In this document: in pieces, positions 1 to 10,484 of the stretch
How positions within the stretch are numbered: position 1 is the stretch's first letter
How the letters are laid out: each line of letters opens with the position of its first letter
Assembly (NCBI GenBank): GCA_007026445.1
Contig: VDMD01000009.1
Span: 682,001 to 746,000, forward strand
Source: Schizophyllum amplum
Taxonomy: Eukaryota; Basidiomycota; Agaricomycetes; Agaricales; Schizophyllaceae
DNA length: 64,000 nt
Direction: 5' to 3'
Notes under the pieces: generated by a model
Seen by the model: the letters and a program-made list of their open reading frames with translations, nothing else
Databases searched by the model: none
Told to the model about the DNA's origin: nothing
Made by a program: the position numbers and the translations under genes

Positions 1-1196
1 GGCCGATGTCAGCCACCACCTGCTATCCCCCGTGTAGCTGCAAGCATGAGCAAGTAGAGATAGATGTCGAGTACAAGTTGCAGAAAAATGAGGATGTGGT
101 CTGCGGCCTTGACGTGGAAAATATCCGGTGCATGAACGGCACCGCGCAACTTCAGCTCAAGGGCTGCAATGCTCATAGGTGAGATTATGTATGGAGAGGA
201 AGGCCAGCTACAGGCACTCAATTCAAGTGTAAGTGGTGTAGGGCAAACATGGCGGGTATACAAAGGGGGAGGGGGGCGTTCGATAACAGGCGATTGGCGG
301 TGATCGAGATTGCCGTCGGTGGCGCGCACTGGCGCGCCGTTCTGGTACCGGACGACTTAGCAACAGATGAGGTGCGGAAGATGTTCACGCACCAGTGTAC
401 GCGGACTCTCGCTATGCGCAGCTTCAACACCTTCGAAGCAAGCGCGTTGATGCGGTGCTGAAGGACTGTACCCGTGCTGCCTTCTCCAGACTCGCCAGAG
501 CGACGGATTTGAGACCGAGACGCGGGTCGACGCTGAGGCCGGCGTCGGACGCAAATTGCTTATCGAAATCATTAGGTGGTGCGGCAGGTTGGGCGAGTGG
601 ATAGGTAGAAGCAGGTGGGAAGAACGAACAAGGCAGGCGATCGAGCAGCCCCGCGCCATCAGCCCATTCAAGCTCGAGCAGCCAGGCTCTAAGGTCTGTC
701 TTCTGGGAATTCCTATAGTACAATGTATGATACTGGTGAAGCTAATGCATATTCATTGACATACGACATGATCATACGGTCACCGGAAGCTGAGTTGCGC
801 AAACGGACGTCGTGTTGGCAGGATAGTGCGCGCGAGGGTCTGATTTCGCTAAGTCAAACTCATCTTTTGGCGTGCCCGCCAAAAGTGCCCCGAAGTAGCC
901 CAGTCCGCTCGCAAGCTCGCTGATCCCGTGACTTTTCTCTCGCGAACCGACCATGTGATCAGCGAGCTTGCAAAGCGGACTGGCCACGCGAGTCTACCGC
1001 AGACAGCAATGGGAAATTATGTCACGTGCTCCGCGGAATGCCTCGATGAACGTCTAGTCACAAGAAACGGCGGAGCCGGCGTGTTAAACGTTGATGATTC
1101 GTCTAGTCCTCTCGAGAAGAAATGAAGAGAGGTCCGTGAACATGCAAAGTCCGATTTGTGTTAAATATGTACACATACAGAAATCCAGAAACACCT
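1..1196. other. Left-edge stretch without a supported gene
   Basis: This stretch lies downstream of the RUD3-type gene. Short open frames exist on both strands, but none has a recognisable domain, a convincing start, or exons that join in frame. A real gene continuing from outside the window cannot be excluded for the first few hundred bases. Two foldback structures near 864-983 are listed separately. Confidence 0.4.
864..983. repeat. Two adjacent foldback (hairpin) sequences
   Basis: Positions 864-872 (CTTTTGGCG) and 877-885 (CGCCAAAAG) form a perfect 9-bp stem around a 4-nt loop. Just downstream, 900-925 and 957-983 are near-perfect inverted copies of about 26 bp with one extra base in the right arm, separated by about 31 nt. 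The pair could be a small foldback transposon remnant or a structured 3' region. Both lie outside any coding frame I can support. Confidence 0.6.
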
Positions 1197-3022
1197 CTAC
1201 TGATCTGTCGCTTTCTCTTTGCCCTTCACCGACGCCGGCAATGGCGGTACAGGTGGCGGCGGCGATGCTGAGCTGAGCGTGAGGTTCGGTGAAGATGCCA
1301 TGGCAGACGACGACAGCGAGCGCGAACCCAGTCGTGTTGGGCTGGCAAATGCACTCCTCGTCGGGCTCGCGGTGCCGTCTTCCGGGACGGACGCTTCGCC
1401 CGGTCGCCGGAGCTGGAAGGAAGACCGCGAGGGAGTGTGCGGCAGGCGGGACCCAGAGAGGAATTGACCAGGTTTTGGCGGGTTCCCCGTGCCCGCGCTC
1501 GTCTCGGTGAGCAGGAATTCGACCCAGAGACGCGAGAAGGACTGAGGGGAAAATCAGCACGAGCAGCGAAATTCGAAAGGGGTAAACATACTTCGGTTTC
1601 GTCCGTCTGGTCGACGCGACTATCCTGCTGCGTACTTGTGCTCTTCCGCCCCCAGAAACCGCCGCCGGATAGGGGTGTCCCACCGCCGCTCCCTCGCTGT
1701 AGGCCAGCTTTGATACGTTCGCTGTCTCCCCAGCCTAATATTGTGGCGAGGAGGCCGAGCATCTCGAATCGCTTCGAGTCTTCGCGAGGCGTGGTGATAA
1801 AGGATAGTAAGACATTCGTGACAAGCCGCCGATCGACGTTCTGCGAGGAGGACGTCGTGGACGCGCGCAGTCGGCGCAACGACTCGGTGAGATGCTCATT
1901 GATGATGACAGCTGGGGGTTACAGTTGGTCAGTGCCTTATCGTGGCAGCAAGAGGGGGACGCACCTTCATGTCGCAATTTGTTGATCAGAATGGTCTTGT
2001 CTTTGACCTCCTTCTCCAATTCCTGCGTGCGGGATGTCGTCGCCTCATTCTCTTCCAACTTGAGCTGATAAGAAGTTGAGTGGGACTGTGCGTTATGTAT
2101 GCCAAGGGCGTACCTCTGCAGTCAAAGCTCTATGCTTGTATTCCGCCAATGATTGAGTCACTTGCATGAGCTGCGATTCGTAGTCCTTGACGGCCTGTCG
2201 CAATTCATGATCCTTGGCTGCGTGTAGTGTAAGCAGGTGTGGATAGCCGTAGGAGGTATAGACACGCACCAGCTTGGAAGTCCTGCAGGACACTTTGCAA
2301 GTTGGCCTCGTTCTCCTTCTCCTGCGCCAGCTCTGCTTGCAGCCGCTCGGACAATTCCCGCTCCCGCTCTATCTCGCGCTTCACACCCTCCGCCTCATCA
2401 GCGGCCACGCGCTCCTGCAGCGCGACGCGTTCCCACTCGTCCCGCTCCATCCGACAGCGCTCAAGCTCCATCTGCGTCTCCCGCAGCTCGCGCTCCCGCA
2501 TCATACTCTCATGGGAGTTCTCTTGCAACGCTCGGGTGCGCAACTCGGACAACTCGCTCGAAAGACGCGAGGCCTCCTCATTGGACGTCACAACCTCCTC
2601 CTTGAGCGCCTCGATCGTCGCAGCGTAGTCCTCGCTCTGTGCCGAAAGCTGCTGGATCTGCTGCTCCCGACGATCAAGCTCCTCCTGAGGTAATGTCAGT
2701 ACACGATCTGCAGCACGAGAGGCACTCCACGCACCGCATCCTTCTGCAGCTTGTTCCCCAGTGTGGTGCGCATTGTCGTCAGCTTCGCAAGAAGGTTGCG
2801 GTATTGGGAAGCGAGCGCATCCTTCTCCTCACGCGTTTGCTGGAGCTGTTGCTGCAGCCCCTCCACTGTCGTTTCGTCTGCGCCATGCCCGTTCACGTTG
2901 ACGGGGGTGTGTCCTGAGAGGCCATTCGCTTCGAGCGGTGGCGAGCTCAGACGGTCCAGGGATGTGCGAGGCGCTGAGCCCGGCGAGTGGGGAGGCGACG
3001 AGGAGGCGCCATTGCTGGACAT
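1197..3022 (-). CDS. RUD3: GRIP-related golgin with GRAB domain (RUD3-like)
   Basis: This is a coiled-coil golgin expected on cis-Golgi membranes, where yeast Rud3 binds Arf1-GTP and acts in ER-Golgi traffic. The N-terminus is Ser/Pro-rich. A long heptad-rich coiled coil spans exon 1 (3022-2735), an exon starting at 2684 and two further short exons. The conserved C-terminal block contains NVDRRLVTNVLLSF and ILGWGDSERIKAGLQR, which matches the Arf-binding GRAB region of Rud3/GMAP-210. A last intron (donor GTATGT, acceptor CAG near 1549) leads to WVEFLLTE and a Pro/Ser-rich tail ending in a TAG at 1197-1199. The start ATG at 3022 is the first in frame. Calling it RUD3 rests on the GRAB block; internal exon borders are by eye. 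Confidence 0.85.
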
Positions 3023-4319
3023 TGTCTAACGCTCTGCCGCCCTGCGTGGCCTGGCGCGGGGAATGTTGCAGGAAACAAGCGCCTGCGCGAATTGCCGGCC
3101 CGCAGCCGAGACAAGGCACGTGATCAAGTTGAACTAGCGCCGTCGCCACGTCACAGGGCTTGCACGAATTCTTCATCTTGAACCACTGACCAACAGCAGA
3201 GTTTGGCAGCTTTGGCTTCAAAATCATTGTTCAGGAATGCAACAGGCCAGCAGATGCCGATGATGCACGTGCGTCTCCGCCGGCGCGCGGGGCAGACGCC
3301 TGACTCTTCCGATTCGAACGCGGGGCGAGTCTCTTACTATTAGACCCAACCCGATAGAGTCCTATTCGTCTGAAATTCTGCCCAGTCCTCCGTTATGGTT
3401 TTCTACGACGCACCGTCAACATACAACCATCACAGGCATTTGTGAGCGGTACTTTCTTACAGTCACCCACTGCAACCGCGGTTGGACAGCCATCCATTAA
3501 GCCTAGTCGCACGAGGATCGTCCTACAAGGTTCTCTACGTCGACGGTGAACGCTGCTTTTGGAAGGGCTGAATGTACTGCTCAGCAAGGTGGAGTCTTTG
3601 TCCTCTCGTGCTCACTCAAAACCAAGAACCACTGTGGCAAATCTCTCTTCGTACCGTGTAGCGCGTCGACGGTGTCCCGTCTTCCGCACTGCTCTACCCT
3701 CTGACCTTAAACGGAGAATCTATCGCAAGGTCAGGTCTTCAAGGCACTTCCTCCTCTTTTCATCGCACAGTCACTTGACAGGATCTCTATGATTGACGCG
3801 AATCCGAAGCAAGCCCTGCAGCCCTCTCGCCTACTTGTCATTCATTTCGTCCTTGCCCGGATCCTCCGCACAATGTGCCTGAGCCAAACTTGCCCTCGAA
3901 CTCGATGAAGAGGCGTCATGCGGGCTCTTTTCACTAGGACACGGCGAAATGGCAACTGTTGCGCTTTATGGCTTCCGATGTTACTCCCTTCATGCCAGTG
4001 CTCGAGAGCGTTGCAGTGCTCCAGCGGACTTGAATTTGCATCGCTGATAAGTGCTGCCACTACTGTCCTGTACGATTGTCCTGCACGTCGGCCGACCAGC
4101 ACTTACGACCAGATGGACGCCTTCGACTACATCTTCACAGGAAAAGCCTCGAGGTCCCTTCGGCATCAGCACTCTATTATACACTGGGCCGCATGCTCGA
4201 AGGGAGACCTTCTTTACCCTGCATATACCAAAGGCCGTGCCTTGCTTCGCCTCCGACTCATATAAATCCTTCTCCAACGCACAGTACCATTATACCTTCT
4301 CACCGCCGTCGATCCTACA
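3023..4319. other. Intergenic region between RUD3 and the AA9 gene
   Basis: No coding frame with a recognisable domain or plausible splicing is visible. The region carries the promoters of both divergent neighbours. Confidence 0.5.
4261..4266 (+). promoter_or_regulatory. Putative TATA box of the AA9 LPMO gene
   Basis: A TATAAA hexamer lies 54 nt upstream of the ATG at 4320, a plausible core-promoter position for a strongly induced secreted enzyme gene. Confidence 0.5.
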
Positions 4320-5378
4320 ATGCGTCTCGCCAGCCTCCTCGTCTCTGCTTCTTTTGCCGCCTCGGCTCTGGCGCACTGTGAGTTTGCAACTCACGACTAG
4401 TCAAGTTCAGGAGCTTACCGACGCCCCAGACACGCTGCCCACCCTGATCGTCAACGGCAAATCGTCAGGCGAGTGGGTTAACATCCGGCGCACGAACAAC
4501 TACAACACGCAGGCGCCGGTCAGTCTACCTCTCTCTCCTCTTTCATCGTCCTCCACTTGCCTCGTTGCTGAACATTTCCCTCCCTCCCCCTCCCTCTCTC
4601 CCTCACCCCACGTCTTCGCACCCGCAGGTCCAGGACGTCACCTCCCCCGACTTCACCTGCTACACCTCCGAGACGCATGCCACCGCCACCACCGCCGAGG
4701 TTGCCGCCGGCTCCTCCATCAGCATCAAGGCCAACGGGCCCATGTACCACGCCGGCGTCGTCAACGTCTACATGGCCAACGCCGGCGGAAACGCCGCCTC
4801 GTACGACGGCTCCGGCCAGAAGTGGTTCAAGGTCTACGACATGCCCCCGGTCACCAACGGCGGAAGCTCGATCTCGTTCCCCGGCGCAGGTGAGTGGATG
4901 TACCCGTCGCGTTGCTGCCACATTGTCCTATATCAGTGCACCTCGTAGTGTTAACAGCATTACTGATTCTTGGTCGTCCCGCAGACATCGACACGATCAC
5001 CTTCACCATCCCCAAGAGCCTGCCGAGCGGGGAGTACCTCATCCGCGCGGAGCACATCGCGCTGCACAGCGCGTCGAGCTTCGGTGGCGGTAAGTCATCA
5101 CTGCATCTCGTTTCCCAAGACACCCATCCCGCCTCCAGCCCAGTTCTACCTCAGCTGCGCACAGGTCAAGGTCACCGGCGGCGGAAGCGGCTCGCCAGGT
5201 CCCCTGGTGTCCATCCCGGGCGTCTACACCGGTAACGAGCCGGGAATTAAGATCAACATCTACTATCGTGAGTGCCATAATGATATGCTGCAACCGGCGG
5301 TGTTTGTTAACGATGGTGTCCTTCACAGCCGTCCCCGCCAACTACACCATGCCAGGCCCCGCTGTCTGGTCCGGGTGA
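4320..5378 (+). CDS. Secreted AA9 lytic polysaccharide monooxygenase
   Basis: This is a copper enzyme that oxidatively cleaves cellulose and related glucans outside the cell. A signal peptide ([18 protein letters not shown]) is followed directly by the histidine that becomes residue 1 of the copper brace. The second brace histidine sits in [11 protein letters not shown]. The conserved tail includes [16 protein letters not shown] with the axial tyrosine, and [10 protein letters not shown]. There is no CBM1 domain; the protein ends PGPAVWSG as many single-domain AA9s do. Six exons are read: 4320-4377, 4406-4518, 4628-4889, 4985-5089, 5139-5267 and 5329-5378. The first intron would be only 28 nt, and the mature start HFQEL is two residues shorter than the usual H-x-x-F spacing, so the first splice or a base there is doubtful. 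Confidence 0.93.
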
Positions 5379-5665
5379 AGATAGTCCGTACACAGTCTGA
5401 GATTCTTGCGCCGTTGGTGCTGGTCAAGGACGAGAATTTTATGATGATGAAGGCAGGCAATTATTCCTCTGGTTGCGGGGTATATAACGAGCGAATGTAA
5501 GGGTATGGAGAAGTGTGTATGGTTAGACTGAAGGGATCCTACGATGTTGTGCTGGCTGGCTGACAGTACGAGATGTGAATGCGAGGAAAGAGTCCGAACC
5601 CCAACAAGCTGAGAGATTCCGAGAAATAATGCCTTGTGTACCATGGGGAACCTGGAGTGCCCGAC

Positions 5666-6342
5666 TCACGGGAAGCTCAGAATGTACTCCTTCATCTCCT
5701 GCTCCCAGCTGCAGTCCTGCAGATCCTCCCCACAGTGATGCCGCAAGCGGCTACCCATTCTGGCCAGAGCCTCTTTCGCAGGCTGCCTGGCGTCCTCCGT
5801 ATTTGCGTCCCTCACGACGTGCTCTACAACGTCATCCGCGTTCTTCTGTACAGTCTGCATAACAAGTGTCTGCGTCTGGTTGACCGCAATCTCGCGCAAC
5901 GTCGAATAGAAGTGTACCAGCGAACCGGGCGTCCCGCAGACCACCGGACAGTCCGGGTTCGGGCAGCCGGGCGGCTCCACGCCGTTCCGCTGGCACTTGC
6001 CGTGGAAGTAGGATGGGAAAATCGCGGTGAGCATGCCGTCGTAGGAGGCGTTCGTGTAGTCGTGCATGACAGGACTGAGGTACTCGAAGCCGTGGTGAGG
6101 GTCGGGCTCATCGTAGACGAGCGACGACAGATTTTGTGCCTAGGCGATATGATTAGCAACCGCGGTGAAGCTAGCCTGGGCGAGCGACATAAATCTTACC
6201 GTTTCGCGGAACACCATGTGCATGGGAAGCGACATGTTCGATATCCAAGCCTCGGTGATGCCGACGATGCACTCGCCCTCGCATGCGGAGGCCACAGCGG
6301 CGAGAGCGAGCGCGGCGAGAACGCGGACAGGCGAGAATTTCA
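5666..6342 (-). CDS. Small secreted protein with eight cysteines, function unknown
   Basis: I do not recognise a family. Exon 1 (6342-6200) encodes a signal peptide (MKFSPVRVLAALALAAVASA) cut before CEGEC. A 60-nt intron (6199-6140, GTAAGA...CCTAG) leads to exon 2 (6139-5666). The mature protein is about 160 residues with eight cysteines, including the cluster PGCPNPDCPVVC and a late C-G-E-D-L-Q-D-C, so four disulfides are possible. There are NxS/T sites (NMS, NLS, NAS, NQT). No transmembrane segment follows the signal peptide. It is tail-to-tail with the AA9 gene and could be an extracellular enzyme accessory or effector-like protein; that is inference. Confidence 0.75.
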
Positions 6343-6808
6343 TGGCGAGGCGAGATGGCGACGTTGTGCGACGAAAGGCGATGATGGAGGAAGAAGACAA
6401 GAAGCGGAACGCTTTGTTTGTACCATCTGCTGGCGGATTAACCAAACAACGTCGCGGAACGCGAAAGGTTCGACGACACTGGACAGGAATTCGCCGAAGG
6501 TTGAACGGCATCGGCAGCAAACCCGCTTCGGGTAAGCCTTGTTAGACAGATCGGGAAATTATTGCATTTGGTTCCGCGTCGCGCGATGGGGACGACGAGG
6601 CTGGTAGAATATGCATCGCCAGTCAGCACTCTCATTGCGGTGGGGCATATGCACTTCGTTTCAGCAAAGCGATGGTCATTGTTGTTACATAGCGGTCAGA
6701 AGTCACGTCCGACGGGTTATGACTGAGCGATACCCAGTTCCTGGCATCTGAACTCCCAATACCTGACAAAGGTTGAGTACAACTCAAAACAACCAAACAT
6801 CATTCAAC

Positions 6809-7974
6809 TCACTTCCTGCGTATCGCGTCATGCTCCTCTGCCAGGCTCTTCCACAACTGAGGAACGATCAGCACGGAAATCTGTTCATACATAGAAGGAG
6901 AGCACACCTCAACAGCCTTTGGAGTACTTTCGCCACCTTCAGCCTCGTACACATCTGCCATAAACTCGATGGCCATGGGACATGGCAGGTCTGCATTCGC
7001 ATCCGGTGGCGGGTTATCCAAGTCAACGACATCACCTCCATTCTCACGTTTGTGCGTGTAAAGTTGAACGAAGGATGTCAACGTCGAGTACGGAAGCTTG
7101 TTGAAGTCAAGAATGCCGCGCAGATAGTTCCACGCCGACATGTTATTTGGTATCAACGAGATGTTCTGCTTGACGTATCTGCGCAGAACTTTCAACAACA
7201 AGCGCCCAGTCCAAAAACACGCCACGTACGTGAGTTCCCGTTTCACCACCCGATCGCGGTCCTCCTCGCCATCGCGTATACCGGACTGGAAAACGACGAA
7301 GAACCGGTGGTGCCAGGCGGAGTTGTTGCGCAAATCCGCATTGAGCATCTCCTGCACGAAGTCCAACTCGCCAGCCCACAAAGCGTCTTGGTTGAAGTGC
7401 GCGAGCAGCCACTGGCGATGAGACCACGTGTGATAGTTCTTCGAGTCGACCTGCAGTATTTTCGCAATGAGTTGTAGCTCTGGTTCGGGGTTGCGCGTCT
7501 TCATGAGGAGCAACCGGCGGTGGTGCCAGATCTGGTACGTCTTCATGTATTTGATCGCGAAGCCTTCCATAAGCTTGAGCTCTTTGTCCAGAGGCGCACC
7601 CAGTGCAATAAGGGTCTCGTATCGGTATTGCCTGAGTGGTCTTGCATCAGCATAAGCCTAAACAGAGGAATGTACGCGACGCACCAAGCCGAATAGTGGG
7701 CGGGATTCTGGCGGATGATATCCTCCGTGAGCTCGAGAACGCGCTCGGACTTCTCCCCAGTCTTGACTATACCACGGAAGTAGTTCGTGGCATCCTTATC
7801 TGCAATGCCTTAGGAATGTGGTCCTCATACACAGTGCATACAGGCCGGCTGACATTCGTCTGTGTAGAATATGGGCGCTAGTGGATTGACGCCCTCGTAT
7901 TGTTCCAGGGGTTGCACATCAGACCATTCTTGACGCTGCGAGTAGAGAAGAATGTCGTCCGGCAGAGATGGCAT
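6809..7974 (-). CDS. RAM2: Protein farnesyltransferase / geranylgeranyltransferase I alpha subunit
   Basis: This is the shared alpha subunit of the CaaX prenyltransferases, which prenylate Ras, Rho and mating-pheromone C-termini. The protein shows the repeated PPTA motifs: NPAHYSAW, KTYQIWHHRRLLL, NYHTWSHRQWLL, NNSAWHHRFF and NMSAWNYLRG. Start ATG at 7974 (MPSLPDDILLYSQ). Two short introns near the N-terminus are supported by frame: one joins ...FYTDE to YKDATNYFRG, the other splits the Trp of HYSAW. The rest (7570-6809) is a single exon ending AIRRK. Length, about 335 residues, fits the family. Confidence 0.92.
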
Positions 7975-9089
7975 CGCAGAGTAGAGGCAGTCAGGGAATG
8001 ATGGTGGTGGCGGATAAGAGAGACGCGAAGGCGGAGTTCATTGTTCTAAAGATCCGGAATGCGGGCCGACTAACCGACGCGTTGTCCGACGCGTCGTCCT
8101 CAAGACTTCCTGTGTTTTCTTACCACCATCAGCGTCGTGCGCAACTCTTCGCATTGAGCTTGAGCTCTGCCTCTGTATCTCATTATATGCCTAGAATCAA
8201 ACGAAGAAACCGAGATGCTTCGTTTCTGTGTGAGAAGGACGAGGACGACTCACACCACCACCACCACCATCACCAATTGTCTCCTCTTGAGCTCTTTAGC
8301 AGGTGGATGAGCGGTCTCTTTTAGTATTTGGAGATACAAGTCTAGCGAATCTCGACAGCTAGTCGGCTGAGATCCCTGACAAGGTGAGCAGTCCACTGTT
8401 CCACACCCAACAAGTGAATCTGACCTGCGATCTGAGCAGTGTGCGGTGCAACAGCCATGCACAGCACATTCACAGAATGTGCATACGAATGATCAATCGA
8501 TCATCCTCTGTCATGCGGAGGCGCAGCAACCCGGCTTGATTCTGGCAGACGGGACGAGCTCCACACAGGGACCAGCATTGAGGATGGACGCCCACGGCGC
8601 CACCGCCTCGCCGGCGTCGACGCGATGCGGAAGGCTTTATCAACATACCCAACCCTCAGCTTCGCGTTTCGATGAGCAATATGCAACGCAGGCATCTGGA
8701 ATACCCTGCCAGCTGGAGCCAGCAGATGGTACCGTGACCGAAAGCGATAAGGACGAACAACAGCATGGCCGGTTCCCCATCCTGCTCTTTCCCGCACGCT
8801 TGAGCTGCTTCTGCCGACGCCTTCATATGGCTGCCGCACCCGGTCTTTCACTCGATTCCAACTGAGGATGCGGATGACAAGGACAGCTAGGCGCCCTTCT
8901 CGGAGGTTATCGCACACGAGGCTGGGCGCAGGACCATCGCTGTAGTGTTTGGAACTTCTGAGCGCCACTTATGCAGATGCGGTGTACGCGCGCCATAAAG
9001 GCATGGGAATCGGGCTCTCGCTCCTTGGCTCCTTCCCTTTCTTCAAGCCCGCTTCAAATCCTGGCCCTCTCCCCGTCGAGACACGAGTC
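7975..9089. other. Intergenic region with a (CAC)n run
   Basis: No supported gene. Open frames on both strands (for example around 8446-8865) lack any recognisable domain. A run of CAC triplets with one CAT lies near 8252-8275. The region is upstream of both RAM2 (minus) and the membrane-protein gene (plus), so it contains two divergent promoters. Confidence 0.45.
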
Positions 9090-10484
9090 ATGTCGAGCAT
9101 ACAAGAGTCGGGGCCGCTCATCGATAGCGATGTGGAAGCGCTCAACAACTGGGTCACGCAACTTGCAGTCCTCTTTACGTTCTTTGGTATGTGGCGCTCG
9201 GCGCAACACGTCAATGTCGGCCTGATCGCTACTGCAGGTCTGCACGCGTGCTTTTACTTCATCTCAGCCTACTTGCTCATGTGAGTTGCGCCGTGTCAGT
9301 TGACTATCCCTGTTGATCAGCATGCTCGCAGGAAGGATGGCCTACGCGAATCTCGATCACGACTATTCCTCTTCGTCTGCTCATCCGCGATGTTCTTCAC
9401 GTCCCTTGCGAGTGCTTCTATGAGCGCACGCAACGCGCAGCTTCAATTCGATACCCTCGCCGCCGATCCCCCGGACAATACCCAGACATTGGTCAACCTG
9501 GCCATCGCAATGAATACAATGCTGCGAGTCAACGTGAGTGCAGCAGTGAACTTCCAGACCTCGCGCTAACATCGGATGCAGTTTCTCATTAGCGATACCG
9601 TTGTCGTCTGGCGCGCTTGGGTGTTGTTTCCGGACAACATGAAGGTCCGCATAGTGCTCTCAGTCTGCTTGTTTGGAACTTTTGGTAAGGTCGAATAAGC
9701 GCCCGTACCAGAGGCGCTACTAACGCTTCTGCAGCCGCCGTGATCGCGAACACGGTCGTTATTATCCTTCGCCGCCTGGGAGAACTAGAACGACTGCCGG
9801 ACTTGTATAGCTTGATGCTAACTGTGCCGCTTCTGATCACAAACCTCACCGCGACGGCACTTATGGCGTACAAGACATGGTGCGTTTCCTTATGCCTTCT
9901 GGACGCACACTGTACTGAGCCAACAACCATGTAGGAACTATCGCGACTATGTCTTCCGCAATTTCATGCGCAAGCGGACAAAGACGCGCGCCGAAATGAC
10001 CTTGCTCATCCTCGTCGAGTCCGGGTTTGCCTACTGTGCTATTTGGGTGCGCGCGCTTCCTTCCCTCCGCATTCGGCGTTGACGACGTTACGCCTAGATT
10101 ATAGTCATGGCCGCGAGCCTCGGCGCCTTCACCGATACCCAGACCTCCATCCTCCTTGAGGCCCTCTGTAGCATTTGCGTACGTGGCGGGCTCCGTTTGC
10201 GTTTGCGGCTGCTGACATGTGTGCAGGGCCTCTACCCAACATTCATCATAATCATGGTGGGCCTGCAGCGCTCCTCCGTCGACAGCCTCCTCGGCGACTC
10301 CCTCCGCCTGTCATCAAGCACCGCACGATATATGCCGCCATTCAAGGGTGCGGACACGTTTACTCCAACACGTCCAAGTTTCGCCACCGCCCCACGGGAT
10401 TCGGGCATGTATGCCAACCAGAAGTTTGGGATACAGGTCGACACCGAGCAGATTCGATACTCATCTGCGGTTGATCATGTCTAA
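9090..10484 (+). CDS. Multi-pass membrane protein of an Agaricomycete orphan family
   Basis: The protein is about 310 residues with six or seven hydrophobic segments. Exons 1-3 are 9090-9186, 9238-9280 and from 9332; further short introns follow near 9532, 9685, 9880, 10045 and 10178. Predicted membrane segments include LAVLFTFFG, LFLFVCSSAMFFTSL, SDTVVVWRAWVLF, IVLSVCLFGTF, LMLTVPLLITNLTATAL, TLLILVESGFAYCAIW and LYPTFIIIMVGLQRS. The VVWRAWVLF signature is common in receptor-like membrane families expanded in mushroom-forming fungi. The C-terminal tail of about 80 residues is polar and Ser/Thr-rich. Substrate or ligand is unknown; a receptor role is only a guess from topology. Confidence 0.8.

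Noticed and set aside
8446..8865. Plus-strand frame of 139 codons upstream of the membrane-protein gene
   Set aside because: No domain, a long antisense frame overlaps it, and the composition does not resemble the neighbouring genes.
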